Source of the DNA: an uncultured Phycisphaerales bacterium
GTDB taxonomy: Bacteria; Planctomycetota; Phycisphaerae; Sedimentisphaerales; Anaerobacaceae
Direction of reading: 5' to 3'
Length of the DNA stretch: 64,000 nucleotides
NCBI GenBank assembly: GCA_937927975.1
Contig: CALEZT010000267.1
Span: 98,196 to 162,195, forward strand
The translations under genes and the position numbers were made by a program. The notes beneath the pieces were generated by a model. That model was not told where the DNA came from, made no database searches, and saw only the letters and a list, made by a program, of their open reading frames with translations. This document shows positions 16,050-24,497 of the stretch, piece after piece; within the stretch, counting starts at the first letter, position 1, and each line of letters starts with the position of its first letter.

Positions 16050-16902
16050 CGAACCTGTCATCGAGTGGTGCATCCGCGCCAGCGGCCTGGTGGTCGTTGC
16101 CTTCGTGTTCCTCATTTTCCTGTTCCTTCTGCGCGATTCGCTGTCGCTGTTCCGCGATTTCCCCATTCGCGACGTGCTGCTCGGAAAAGAGTGGCTGCCG
16201 ATCTCCGAGCCGCCCAAGTTCGGCATCCTGCCCCTGCTGGTCGGGTCCGTCCTGGTCACCTTCTGGGCGATCGCGATCTGCGTGCCGCTGGGCGTCGCGG
16301 CCGCGATGTTTATTGCCGAGGTCGCGCCCAGGCCCCTCAAGCACGTCCTCAAGTCGCTGATCGAGATCCTCGCCGCGATCCCCAGCGTCGTGCTGGGCTT
16401 CCTGGGCATCATCTGGCTGGGCCCCTTCCTTCGGAACACGTTCCACCTGTCTACCGGCATGACCGGCCTGACCGGCAGTCTGCTCTTGGCCTTCATGGCG
16501 CTGCCGACGATCATCAGCATCTCCGAGGACGCTTTGGCGGGCGTGCCCAAGGCCTATCGCGAAGCCGCCTTCGGGTTGGGCGCCACGCGATGGCAGACGC
16601 TCTGGCGAGTGATCCTGCCCTCGGCCTCCTCGGGCATCGTCGCGGCGGTCATGCTGGGCATCGGACGGGTCGTCGGCGAAACGATGGTCGTGCTCATGGT
16701 CACCGGCAACGCGCCGGTCATGCCCAAGTCGATCCTCCAGCCGCTCAGGACGCTGACCGCCACCATTGCAGGCGAGATGGGCGAGACGGTCGGCGGTTCC
16801 GAGCACTACTTCGCGCTGTTCGCGGTCGGACTGGTCCTGTTCGCCATCACGTTCACGATCAACCTCATCGCCGACATGTTCCTGCGGAGGGCCAGGAAAT
16901 GA
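16033..16902 (+). CDS. pstC: Phosphate ABC transporter permease PstC
   Basis: Inner-membrane channel subunit for phosphate uptake, 289 residues. The start is TTG at 16033 with GGAG 7 nt upstream, inside the end of pstS. Several hydrophobic segments (first LVVVAFVFLIFLFLL) and the binding-protein-dependent permease EAA loop SEDALAGVPKAYREAAFGLG-ATRWQTLWRVILP are present, followed by GIVAAVMLGIGRVVGETM, the usual PstC signature. Ends in an ATGA overlap with pstA. Confidence 0.95.
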   Translation: MIRRFSEPVIEWCIRASGLVVVAFVFLIFLFLLRDSLSLFRDFPIRDVLLGKEWLPISEPPKFGILPLLVGSVLVTFWAIAICVPLGVAAAMFIAEVAPRPLKHVLKSLIEILAAIPSVVLGFLGIIWLGPFLRNTFHLSTGMTGLTGSLLLAFMALPTIISISEDALAGVPKAYREAAFGLGATRWQTLWRVILPSASSGIVAAVMLGIGRVVGETMVVLMVTGNAPVMPKSILQPLRTLTATIAGEMGETVGGSEHYFALFAVGLVLFAITFTINLIADMFLRRARK

Positions 16903-17747
16903 ACGGAGCCAAGATCCGCCAGCACATCGCGTTCGCGGTCCTGGGCGTTCTGACGCTCGCCATCGTCGTGCCGATCCTGCTGGTGATGGTGTACATCGTC
17001 GTCAACGGAGCCGGCGCGATCAGTTGGGAGTTCCTGACCGCGGCCCCGCGACAGGGCATGAAGGCCGGCGGCATCTTCCCCGCCATCGTCGGCACGATCC
17101 TCCTGGTCGTCGGCACGATGCTGTTCTCGCTGCCTCTGGGCGTGCTCTCGGCGGTCTACCTCGTCGAGTACGCCCACGACAACCTGTTCACGCGTCTGAT
17201 CAAGCTGTCGGTGGTGAACCTCTCGGGCATCCCCTCGATCGTCTATGGCCTCTTCGGCTTCACGATGTTCGTCATCCTGCTGCACTTCGGCACCTCGATC
17301 CTGGCGGGCTCGCTGACGCTGGCGATCATGAGCCTGCCGGTGATTATCACCGCCTCGAAGGAGGCCCTGGAGTCGGTGCCCGACACGTACCGAGAGATCA
17401 GCCTCTCGCTGGGGGCGACCCGCTGGCAGACGGTCCGCTACTGCGTGCTGCCCTACGCCATTCCGGGCATCCTGACCGGGACGGTCCTGAGCCTGAGCCG
17501 GGCCGCGGGCGAGACGGCGCCGATCCTGTTCACCGTCGCGGCGTTCTACCTGCCCAGGCTGCCCCGCGGGGTCTTCGACCAGGTGATGGCGCTGCCCTAC
17601 CACCTGTATGTGATCTCGACCCAGGTGCCGAACATTCCGCTGGAGCTGAGCTTCGCGACCGCCCTGGTCCTGGTGGGCCTGGTGTTCCTGATGAACCTCG
17701 TGAGCATCTTCCTGCGTGCCCACTATCGGAAGAAGAGGCTATGGTAG
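16899..17747 (+). CDS. pstA: Phosphate ABC transporter permease PstA
   Basis: Second permease subunit, 282 residues from MNGAKIRQHIAFAV. Start ATG overlaps the pstC stop (ATGA), indicating coupled translation. Membrane segments include FAVLGVLTLAIVVPILLVMV and VVGTMLFSLPLGVLSAVYLV; the EAA loop is SKEALESVPDTYREISLSLG-ATRWQTVRYCVLP, followed by SLSRAAGETAPILFT, typical of PstA. Overlaps pstB1 by 7 nt. Confidence 0.95.
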   Translation: MNGAKIRQHIAFAVLGVLTLAIVVPILLVMVYIVVNGAGAISWEFLTAAPRQGMKAGGIFPAIVGTILLVVGTMLFSLPLGVLSAVYLVEYAHDNLFTRLIKLSVVNLSGIPSIVYGLFGFTMFVILLHFGTSILAGSLTLAIMSLPVIITASKEALESVPDTYREISLSLGATRWQTVRYCVLPYAIPGILTGTVLSLSRAAGETAPILFTVAAFYLPRLPRGVFDQVMALPYHLYVISTQVPNIPLELSFATALVLVGLVFLMNLVSIFLRAHYRKKRLW

Positions 17748-18493
17748 ACGCGATCATCAAGACCACCGGTTTGAACTGCTTCTTCGGGTCCGTCCAGGCC
17801 CTCAAGAGCATCGACCTTGAGGTTCAACGCAACGAGATCCTCGGCGTGATCGGACCCTCCAACAGCGGCAAGACCACCTTTCTGCGGGCCCTGAACCGGC
17901 TCAACTACCGCGTGCGAAGCTACTCCCAGACGGGCGAAATCCTCCTGGACGGCCAGGACCTCAAGGCAATCCGCGACAACGTCCTTCGCAAGAAGATCGG
18001 GATCATCTTCGCCCTGCCGCAGGTGCTGCCGGTGACGATCTTCGAGAACGTCGCCTACGGCCCGAAGGTTCACGGCCTCACCCATCGCGAGCAGGTCGAC
18101 TGGATCGTCGAGGAGTCCTTGAAGAAGGCCTCGCTCTGGGACGAGGTCAAGGACCGCCTCAACCAGCCCGCGGTGAAGCTCTCCGGCGGCCAGCAGCAAC
18201 GTCTGTGCATCGCACGCACGCTGGCGGTGGGACCCGAGGTGATCCTGTACGACGAGCCCAGTTCGGGCCTGGACCCCATCTCGACCGCCAAGCTCGAGGA
18301 CACCATGCAGCAGCTCAAGGCCGACTACACGCAGATCCTCGTGACCAACAACGTCAAGCAGGCATCACGGGTCAGCGAACGCTGCGCGTTCTTCCTGATG
18401 GGCGAGCTGGTGGAGCTGGGTCAGACCGACCAGATCTTCACCAAGCCCATTGACAGGCGAACGAACGATTATATTACCGGACGTTTCGGGTAG
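17741..18493 (+). CDS. pstB: Phosphate ABC transporter ATPase PstB1 with degenerate Walker A, Q-loop and H-loop
   Basis: 250 residues, PstB-like along its length (RALNRLNY, GEILLDGQDL, LSGGQQQRLCIARTLA, DEPSSGLDP, TGRFG at the end). Compared with E. coli PstB, several nucleotide-site residues are changed: Walker A is GPSNSGKTT instead of GPSGCGKST; the Q-loop reads IIFALP where FQKP is expected; and the switch His is Asn (LVTNNVKQA for VTHNMQQA). The ABC signature and Walker B Glu are intact. This is the reverse of the pattern in PstB2, so I infer that PstB1 and PstB2 pair, PstB1 supplying the good signature motif. Start ATG 17741 overlaps the end of pstA. Confidence 0.88.
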   Translation: MVDAIIKTTGLNCFFGSVQALKSIDLEVQRNEILGVIGPSNSGKTTFLRALNRLNYRVRSYSQTGEILLDGQDLKAIRDNVLRKKIGIIFALPQVLPVTIFENVAYGPKVHGLTHREQVDWIVEESLKKASLWDEVKDRLNQPAVKLSGGQQQRLCIARTLAVGPEVILYDEPSSGLDPISTAKLEDTMQQLKADYTQILVTNNVKQASRVSERCAFFLMGELVELGQTDQIFTKPIDRRTNDYITGRFG

Positions 18494-18502
18494 AATGGTA
18501 TG

Positions 18503-18647
18503 CACCACAGAGACACAAAGGACACAGAGAAAAATGAAGAAGGGGAAGGCAAGAAGGTGGGAACCCAAGAGGCCAACTGCTGCGGTCTTCTAGACTTCTC
18601 ACCTTCGCGTCTTCCCTCTTCTCTGTGTCCTCTGTGTCTCTGTGGTG
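18503..18647. repeat. Inverted repeat element (CACCACAGAGACACAGAG type), copy 2
   Basis: Left arm CACCACAGAGACACAAAGG from 18503, right arm complementary ending CTCTGTGGTG at 18647. Fills the gap between pstB1 and pstB2, 12 bp before the pstB2 start. Same family as 4862-4990. Confidence 0.88.
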
Positions 18648-18659
18648 AGAATTGGTTTT

Positions 18660-19424
18660 ATGCAAGTTGACGCCAAGATCAAGACCGTTGACCTGAATCT
18701 CTACTACGGCCCATTCCGCGCCCTGATCGACGTCAACATCGAGATTCCGGCCCGGAACGTCACCGCCATTATCGGCCCGTCCGGCTGCGGAAAATCCACC
18801 CTCCTGCGATGCTTCAACCGGATGAACGACCTGATCGAGCACATCGACATGCGCGGCCGGATCCTGATCGACGGCGAGAACATCCTCGACCGCGACACGG
18901 ATCTGATCGCACTGCGCCGCAAGGTGGGCATGGTCTTCCAGCGCCCCAATCCTTTCTCCCTGTCGGTCTACAATAATCTGAAGTTTGGCCTTCGGATCCA
19001 CAACATGATGAAGAGGAAGGCCGACATCATGCGAACCATCCAGGAGAGCCTGGAACACGTCGGCCTTTGGGACGATCTCAAAGACAAGCTCAACCAGAAT
19101 GCCCTGTCGCTGACGCTGGAGCAGCAGCAGCGACTGTGCATCGCCCGCGTGCTCATGCTCCGGCCTGAGATCATCCTCCTGGACGAGCCCTGTTCGACCC
19201 TGGACCCCATGTCGACGCTGCGGATCGAGGAACTGCTGCGGGTGCTCTGCAAGGAGTACGCCATCGTGATTGTGACCCATAACATGCAGCAGGCGGCCCG
19301 CTGTTCGGACTACAGCGCTCTGATGCACCTCGGTCGGCTCGTCGAGTTCGGCCAAACCGACCAGATTTTTACGAACCCCAAAGAGAAATTGACCGAAGAC
19401 TATATACGAGGAGCCTTTGGGTAA
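18660..19424 (+). CDS. pstB: Phosphate ABC transporter ATPase PstB2 with degenerate ABC signature
   Basis: 254 residues from MQVDAKIKTVDLNLYYGPF. Walker A GPSGCGKST, Q-loop VGMVFQRPNPF, Walker B IILLDEPCSTLDP and switch region IVTHNMQQAARCSDYSA are canonical PstB. The ABC signature, LSGGQQQR in PstB, is LTLEQQQR here, losing the Ser and Gly residues that contact ATP bound to the partner. In a homodimer both sites would lack a signature; paired with PstB1, one site is fully canonical (PstB2 Walker motifs plus PstB1 signature) and the other is doubly degenerate. The ATG at 18660 lies 12 bp after the repeat element; an in-frame GTG at 18642 is inside the repeat. Confidence 0.9.
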   Translation: MQVDAKIKTVDLNLYYGPFRALIDVNIEIPARNVTAIIGPSGCGKSTLLRCFNRMNDLIEHIDMRGRILIDGENILDRDTDLIALRRKVGMVFQRPNPFSLSVYNNLKFGLRIHNMMKRKADIMRTIQESLEHVGLWDDLKDKLNQNALSLTLEQQQRLCIARVLMLRPEIILLDEPCSTLDPMSTLRIEELLRVLCKEYAIVIVTHNMQQAARCSDYSALMHLGRLVEFGQTDQIFTNPKEKLTEDYIRGAFG

Positions 19425-19523
19425 TTGATTATTTGCGATTTGCTATTTACGATTTGCTGGCAGGGCTTACGCTGAGCGCAAGCCCAAAACGGAAATCGTC
19501 AATGGTAGATCTCGGAGCTGTTC

Positions 19524-20189
19524 ATGGCCAGAGAAGGTTTTCATAATCGGATCAAGGAACTGGAACGCGACGTCCTGCACATGGGCGAGATGGTGATCGA
19601 GGCGATCAACCGCTCGGTCGAGGCGCTGGGCAACATGGACGCGCGGGCCGCCAGGAAAGTCATCGATAACGACGCCAAGGTCAACCAGTTGCGATGGTCC
19701 CTCGAGGACAAGTGCGTCGATCTGATCGCGCTGCAGCAGCCGGTCGCCTCCGACCTGCGGGAGATCATCGCGACGCTGAGCATCGTCCGCGACCTCGAGC
19801 GGATCGGCGACTACGCCGAGGGCATCGGCAAGATCGTCCTCCTGCACGGCGACCAGCCCCTGGTCCGGCCCCTGATCTACCTGCCTCCTATGGCGGAGAA
19901 GGCGGTCAGCATGCTCCGTCGAAGTCTCGAAGCCTTTATCAATCGCGATGCGGAGAAGGCCCAGCAGATCTGCCTGGAGGACGACGAGGTCGACCGCCTG
20001 AACGACCAGGCGTACAACGATCTGATCAACCGCATGATCGAGAACCCCTCGGTCATCACGCGGGCGACGTACTTGATCTGGGCGGCACACAACATCGAGC
20101 GAATCGCCGACCGCGCGACGAACATTTCCGAGAGCGTCGTCTACCTCGTCACCGGCGTCCCGGGCGAGATGAACGTCTCTCGCTACTGA
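19524..20189 (+). CDS. phoU: Phosphate signalling regulator PhoU
   Basis: 221 residues, two homologous three-helix PhoU repeats: first with LERDVLHMGEMVIEAINRSVEAL and VSDLREIIATLSIVRDLERIGDYAEGIGK-type motifs, second with MLRRSLEAFINRDAEKAQQI and LIWAAHNIERIADRATNISES. The paired motifs (DLERIGDYAEGI, NIERIADRATNI) carry the metal-binding Glu/Asp of the family. PhoU links Pst activity to the PhoR/PhoB system. About 100 bp after pstB2; the gap has a GGGCTT/AAGCCC hairpin. Confidence 0.95.
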   Translation: MAREGFHNRIKELERDVLHMGEMVIEAINRSVEALGNMDARAARKVIDNDAKVNQLRWSLEDKCVDLIALQQPVASDLREIIATLSIVRDLERIGDYAEGIGKIVLLHGDQPLVRPLIYLPPMAEKAVSMLRRSLEAFINRDAEKAQQICLEDDEVDRLNDQAYNDLINRMIENPSVITRATYLIWAAHNIERIADRATNISESVVYLVTGVPGEMNVSRY

Positions 20190-20233
20190 ACGGCAGTTGT
20201 GCGACCAGAGTCCGTGGCTCCCCAGCGACCTCT

Positions 20234-20349
20234 TGTCATGCTGAACGCAGTGGAGCATCCGGCGTGGGCGTTATGACTTCGTCTGTTCTCTGTGCAGGCC
20301 CGATTCCTTCGGCTCCCATGCCAGATCCTTCGCGGCGCTCAGGATGACA
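20234..20349. repeat. Imperfect inverted repeat (TGTCATGCTGAACGCAG ... GCTCAGGATGACA)
   Basis: Left half from about 20234 (TGTCATGCTGAACGCAGTGG) and right half 20318-20349 (CCAGATCCTTCGCGGCGCTC then AGGATGACA) are roughly complementary. A relative of the right half lies at 41430-41461. The rest of the 383-bp gap between phoU and the next gene holds no recognisable gene. Confidence 0.6.
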
Positions 20350-20572
20350 AAGAGCGAAAACGACAAATCCTGCGTTGCCACTGAGATTCTGTCCTGAGCC
20401 CTGCTAAGAGATGCCAGAATGGGGCAGCACCCCCCCCCGCAGAAGCCGTTGCGCCCGACCGCAGGCCGGCCCCTATTTTCCCCTTTGCAGCGCATCTGCG
20501 AATCGGTAAGCTGGGGACACCGGTCCGGTGCGAGCCGGGCTTGCCAAGGCCTGCAAACAAGGAGAATGAGCC

Positions 20573-22102
20573 ATGAAGCCGGATGCCCCCTCTCGAACGA
20601 ACGCCCTGGATCGTCGCGAGTTCCTCGCCGCCGCGTCCAGCGCGGCCCTGACCTTCAGCGTCGTGCCCAGTCACGTGTTGGCCGGCGCCAAGAGCGTCCC
20701 TCCAAGCGAGAAGATCAACGTCGCCTATATCGGCGCCGGGACCCAGGGCATCCGCCAGCTCATCGAGGCTTTGCCCAGGCAGGAGCTCAAGATCGTCTCC
20801 GTGTGCGACCCGAACACCGACAGCACCGACTATGTCGAGTGGGGACGCAACGAGATCCGCGACAAGGTCCGCGCGTTTCTCAAGAAGCCCGACTGGGGCC
20901 AGGGTGTCAAAGGCTGCCGCTGCGGGCGCAAGATGGGCCAGGAGATCATCGAAGCCTACTATGGCATGAACTCGCCGACCGGACAGTACCGCGGCTGCTC
21001 CGCTCATGTCGACTTCCGCGAGTTGCTCGACAAAGAAAAGGACGTCGATGCCCTCTACATCATGACGCCCGAGCACCTGCACGGCACGATCGCGGTGGCC
21101 GCGATGAACCGAGGCAAGCACGTGATCCAGCACAAGACGCTCGCCAACGTGCTGTATGAAGCCAGGCTCTCCCGCGACACCGCCCGAAAGACCGGCGCCG
21201 CCACGCACATGTTCTGCTCGGCCGGCATCGGCTCGACCGCGACGATTGCCGAGTGGCTCGCGGCCGGTGCGATCGGCGAGGTCCGCGAGGTGCACAACTG
21301 GTCGTCGCGCCCGGTCTGGCCGCAGGGGGCGACGGAACTGCCGAAAGACAGGCCGCCGGTCCCGAAAGGACTCGACTGGGACCTCTGGCTGGGACCCGTC
21401 CCACAGCGCCCCTACCATCCGGACTACACCCACGCGGTCTTCCGAGGCTGGTGCGATTTCGGCAGTGGCGCCCTGGGCGACATGGGCAACTACAGCTTCT
21501 TCCAGATCTGGAAGATCCTCAAGCTCGGCACACCGACGACGGTCGAGGCGACTGCGAGCCAATATTGGGCTATCATCGACAACCTCTGGCTCAAGCAGGT
21601 GAACAACGTCTCGTTCCCGCGGGCCAGCACGATCCACTTTGAGTTTCCCGCGAGGGAGGGCATGCCGCCGGTCTCGCTGCATTGGTACGACGGCGGGATT
21701 CGGCCGCCCAAGCCCGCGGAACTCGAGGCAGACGCCCTGGACATGCCCGACGAGGGACTGCTGTTCGTGGGCGACAAGGGCAAACTCCTGTGCGACTTTA
21801 TGGGCGGCAATCCGCGTCTGATCCCACAGAAGAGAATGCAGGCGTTCACGAAGCCGCCGCAGACGCTGCCCAGGCCTGTCGGCGAGTTGGACCAGTGGAT
21901 TCGCGCCTGTCGCGGCGAGAGGCCTTCCGACGCCAGTTTCGAGAACGTATATCCGTTCGCCGAGACGATCGCGCTGGGCAACGTCGCGCTTCGCGTCGAC
22001 AAGAAACTGCACTGGGATACGGCAAACATGCAGTTCACGAATTCGCCGGAAGCGAATAAGCTCCTGCGTCGCCCCGAGTATCGCAAAGGCTGGGAGATGT
22101 AG
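20573..22102 (+). CDS. Gfo/Idh/MocA family oxidoreductase with Tat leader
   Basis: 509 residues. N-terminus has a twin-arginine-type leader (LDRREFLAAASSAALTFSVV). The Rossmann domain begins NVAYIGAGTQGIRQLIEAL, then SVCDPNTDSTDY and the EKDVDALYIMTPEHLHGTIAVAAMNRGKHV stretch where EHLHG and GKHV-QHKTLAN supply the conserved catalytic-region Lys and substrate residues. The C-terminal domain begins near GEVREVHNW. Such exported oxidoreductases, acting on sugars or polyols, are common in planctomycetes. Start ATG 20573 has AAGGAG 12 nt upstream. The substrate is unknown. Confidence 0.88.
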   Translation: MKPDAPSRTNALDRREFLAAASSAALTFSVVPSHVLAGAKSVPPSEKINVAYIGAGTQGIRQLIEALPRQELKIVSVCDPNTDSTDYVEWGRNEIRDKVRAFLKKPDWGQGVKGCRCGRKMGQEIIEAYYGMNSPTGQYRGCSAHVDFRELLDKEKDVDALYIMTPEHLHGTIAVAAMNRGKHVIQHKTLANVLYEARLSRDTARKTGAATHMFCSAGIGSTATIAEWLAAGAIGEVREVHNWSSRPVWPQGATELPKDRPPVPKGLDWDLWLGPVPQRPYHPDYTHAVFRGWCDFGSGALGDMGNYSFFQIWKILKLGTPTTVEATASQYWAIIDNLWLKQVNNVSFPRASTIHFEFPAREGMPPVSLHWYDGGIRPPKPAELEADALDMPDEGLLFVGDKGKLLCDFMGGNPRLIPQKRMQAFTKPPQTLPRPVGELDQWIRACRGERPSDASFENVYPFAETIALGNVALRVDKKLHWDTANMQFTNSPEANKLLRRPEYRKGWEM

Positions 22103-22125
22103 ATCTTCACACACGGAGAGGCCGA

Positions 22126-22365
22126 ATGGAAAAGAGCGAACACTGAGTGACACGACGCGGCTTCATGAAGGCCATGGGCGCCGCAGCCTTCGTCGTCGGT
22201 CCGGCGAGGGCCGACGACGGCCGGCCGGCGATCGTTGTGGATCCCACGCCGCGATTCGATCTCTCGACTTATCTGTACATGCAGTTCATGGAGCCCCTGG
22301 GCACGACGGACAGCTCGGTCGCGGCGGCTTCTGTCTCTGCGGTGGAGCTGGACGCAACTGCGTAG
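22126..22365 (+). pseudogene. Remnant of a Tat-exported protein gene (possible glycoside hydrolase)
   Basis: ATG 22126 is followed by six codons, a TGA (22144-22146), and then in the same frame VTRRGFMKAMGAAAFVVGPARA, a clear Tat leader, and DPTPRFDLSTYLYMQFMEPLGTTDSSVAAA. That mature start resembles large exported glycosidase-type proteins, but the frame ends after about 30 more residues. The early stop and missing body indicate decay. No SECIS-like hairpin of the type in genes A-C follows this TGA, so selenocysteine is unlikely. Confidence 0.6.
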
Positions 22366-22419
22366 GCATGACGGAGCAGGCCGTAGCGACACCGGGGGAC
22401 GGGGCGCCCACCACGCATC

Positions 22420-22448
22420 TTGTGTTCTACGGCGGGTTCTGGTATAAT
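22420..22448 (+). promoter_or_regulatory. Promoter of the secreted repeat protein gene
   Basis: -35 TTGTGT (22420-22425), 17-bp spacer, perfect -10 TATAAT (22443-22448). The coding start at 22527 lies about 70 nt beyond the expected transcription start. Confidence 0.65.
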
Positions 22449-22526
22449 TCTCTCTGTTGTCGTGGCTGGCAAGGGAGGGTCGGCACGGGTGTTCCCGCCG
22501 GAGGAGAGGTCAGGCGCCGTGTGCAA

Positions 22527-23753
22527 ATGTTGAGTTGGGTCATGTTTGGCAAGAAGTTGATTGCTGTCGCACTCTTGTGTGCTGTGGGCAGCGTACGAGC
22601 CGGTTTGATTGAGTCTCAATGGATCGGTGGGGCCGAGGGCCGATGGGATGCCCCGGAGAATTGGACTCCTGTTGTGGTTCCGGACAACAACGACCTCCTG
22701 CAGTTCATCGTTGTGATTCCCGGCGGAGACGGCCCCTGTGCGATCTCCCTGGCTCGCGATTACCGCGTCAACGCCATGATTTGCCACGGCCAGGTCACCG
22801 TCCGGAGTCAGCACGAACGGCACAAGCTTGTGTTTGACCTCCCCGCTGGGCTGACAAATCAAGGCAGCCTGGAACTCGACGATCTGTCTATCGTCGGCAA
22901 CGTGGCCAATGTCGCCGATGCCAATCTGACCTTCGGCACGAAAGGAGTCGCCCTTGCAGGAAATCTCTCGAACGCCAAGGACGCCCTTGTTCAGGTGGAT
23001 GGCATCGTCGAACTGGCCGGGGCAACCGTGACCAACGACGGCGAGATCATCGTGCAGAATCTCGGAACCCTGCGGATCAAGCAGACGGCGCCCGAGTCCA
23101 CTATGGTCAACGCCGGAGTGCTCCGCTTCCGGGGCGGTACTTGTGCGGGTTTCCACACGATCGTGAACGCGCCGAAGGCGACTATGGTCGGAACGGGCTT
23201 CCTTTGGGCGCGGACGTCGGTCGTCAACCGGGGCACGATCATGGCGTTCGTCGGGAACCTGCTGGTCGACAGCTACGGGACCATCGTGAACGAAGGCACG
23301 ATGGCCAACCTGCCGGGCTCCACACTGAATCTCTACACCAAGGAGAGCGACTTCACGAATACGGGCAGAATCGTGGTTCAACAGGGAGGAGCGGTCGTTT
23401 TCACGAGTCTGCCCGCCAAGACCTGCCTGATCAACGGGCCGAACGGCGTCATTTCGTTGAAGGGCGGCACCGTTTCCGCCTCGCGAATCTCGCAATCCGC
23501 TCAGGCCGATTTCAGCGGCTTCGGCGGAATTGCAGCCGACGTGGCGATCGATCCAAGCGCGAGAATTCGGCTCACCGGCACGACGAACCTTGTCGGCAAT
23601 CTGACCCTCCCCGAGAAAGGCGAATTGACCGTGAACGATGGGACCGTCCTTGTCAGCGGCCAGACCGCCTGCGATGGCACGATCCGGATCGTCAATGGCG
23701 AATTCATTCCGCAGGGAGGATTCTGGGGCGGCGGCTCGATCCTGTCGGAGTGA
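22527..23753 (+). CDS. Secreted beta-solenoid-like repeat protein of unknown function
   Basis: 408 residues from MLSWVMFGKKLIAVALLCAV, a signal peptide (a second start at 22542 is possible). The mature part begins GLIESQWIGGAEGRWDAPENWTPVVVPDNND, a motif common at the start of planctomycete and verrucomicrobial autotransporter-like repeat proteins. About fifteen short strands with Asn/Gly turns follow (VTNDGEIIVQNLGTLRI, VNAGVLRFRGG, VVNRGTIMAFVGNLLV, IVNEGTMANLPGSTLNL), typical of a parallel beta-solenoid. No PEP-CTERM or anchor motif is seen at the end. No enzymatic motif. The gene is preceded by its own promoter and followed by tRNA-Pro on the other strand. Confidence 0.7.
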   Translation: MLSWVMFGKKLIAVALLCAVGSVRAGLIESQWIGGAEGRWDAPENWTPVVVPDNNDLLQFIVVIPGGDGPCAISLARDYRVNAMICHGQVTVRSQHERHKLVFDLPAGLTNQGSLELDDLSIVGNVANVADANLTFGTKGVALAGNLSNAKDALVQVDGIVELAGATVTNDGEIIVQNLGTLRIKQTAPESTMVNAGVLRFRGGTCAGFHTIVNAPKATMVGTGFLWARTSVVNRGTIMAFVGNLLVDSYGTIVNEGTMANLPGSTLNLYTKESDFTNTGRIVVQQGGAVVFTSLPAKTCLINGPNGVISLKGGTVSASRISQSAQADFSGFGGIAADVAIDPSARIRLTGTTNLVGNLTLPEKGELTVNDGTVLVSGQTACDGTIRIVNGEFIPQGGFWGGGSILSE

Positions 23754-23782
23754 CGCGGTCCACACAGGACTCTGCCATCAAG

Positions 23783-23857
23783 TCGGGGTGACTGGACTCG
23801 AACCAGCGACTTCATGCACCCAAAGCATGCGCTCTAGCCAAACTGAGCTACACCCCG
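23783..23857 (-). tRNA. tRNA-Pro (anticodon TGG)
   Basis: Complete cloverleaf: acceptor CGGGGTG / CACCCCG with discriminator A, D-arm GCTC...GAGC, anticodon stem CATGC / GCATG with loop TTTGGGT (anticodon TGG), 5-nt variable loop, T-arm GCTGG TTCGAGT CCAGT. The CCA end is not encoded. Confidence 0.96.
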
Positions 23858-23871
23858 CGAATCACGAGCCC

Positions 23872-23901
23872 ATTATACCGGCCGGGGCTTCGAACACGCA
23901 A
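23872..23901 (-). promoter_or_regulatory. Promoter of tRNA-Pro
   Basis: -10 TATAAT (23877-23872) and -35 TTGCGT (23901-23896) with an 18-bp spacer, 14 nt upstream of the tRNA 5' end. Confidence 0.7.
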
Positions 23902-24354
23902 CAGGCGAATCGGGGATTCGACGCCTGCGTGTCTGTGCAGGTTCTCGGGCATAAAAAGTCCCGTGGGCTGCACGCCCGAGACGGTCGTGCGAGGGGCATC
24001 TTCCCGCTTTCCGCCAATGACATGAGATGAAGAAAGGCAGAGGGAGCAGGCCCGCTCAGGGCCGTGCGTAGCACGCCTTCCATGCTGCTGGCAAAAGGCG
24101 AAAAATGCCCGCCGTGAAACGGCGGAATCCGGATCGTTCCGTCGCTTCCTTCGGCGGACGGTGCTCACGGACACGTGAGCGACAGGCCGCCAGTGCGGCT
24201 GTAAACGCTCATCCTATGAAAACCGATGTCTGAAGGGGCCGGACTCAGTTCTGTTCGCGGGTCGCTTATCGGACGGATCGGGGCTCGCGAGGCGTGGCTT
24301 GCCGGGCTTGGGCCCGCCTGGTCGTGCGGATCGGGCTGTTCGTGGAAAAAAGGA
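23902..24354. other. Intergenic region without recognised gene
   Basis: No convincing coding sequence. Several GC-rich complementary segments occur (for example CCGCCG...CGGCGG followed on the minus strand by GGCATTTTTCGCC), which could be a terminator or structured RNA, but no known RNA family is recognised. Confidence 0.4.
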
Positions 24355-24383
24355 TTGCATAAAGTGCGTGGATGCGGTAAAAT
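24355..24383 (+). promoter_or_regulatory. Promoter of the helix-turn-helix membrane protein gene
   Basis: -35 TTGCAT (24355-24360), 17-bp spacer, -10 TAAAAT (24378-24383), about 115 bp before the coding start at 24498. Confidence 0.65.
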
Positions 24384-24497
24384 ACAGGCCTTAGGGAACT
24401 ACGATCCGGGGGACCCAGGTCGCCCCGCAACCGCGTTCGGACGGGCCCAAACGCGGCCTTCGCGATTGGGAACTCTGTCGGTGGAGATGGCGAATTT

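Noticed and set aside
22144..22146. In-frame TGA in the Tat leader remnant as another selenocysteine codon
   Set aside because: Position within a signal leader, no SECIS hairpin like that of genes A-C, and the gene is truncated; nonsense mutation is simpler.
23902..24354. RNase P RNA, tmRNA or 6S RNA in the gap after tRNA-Pro
   Set aside because: Some complementary GC-rich segments but none of the conserved sequence blocks of these RNAs.
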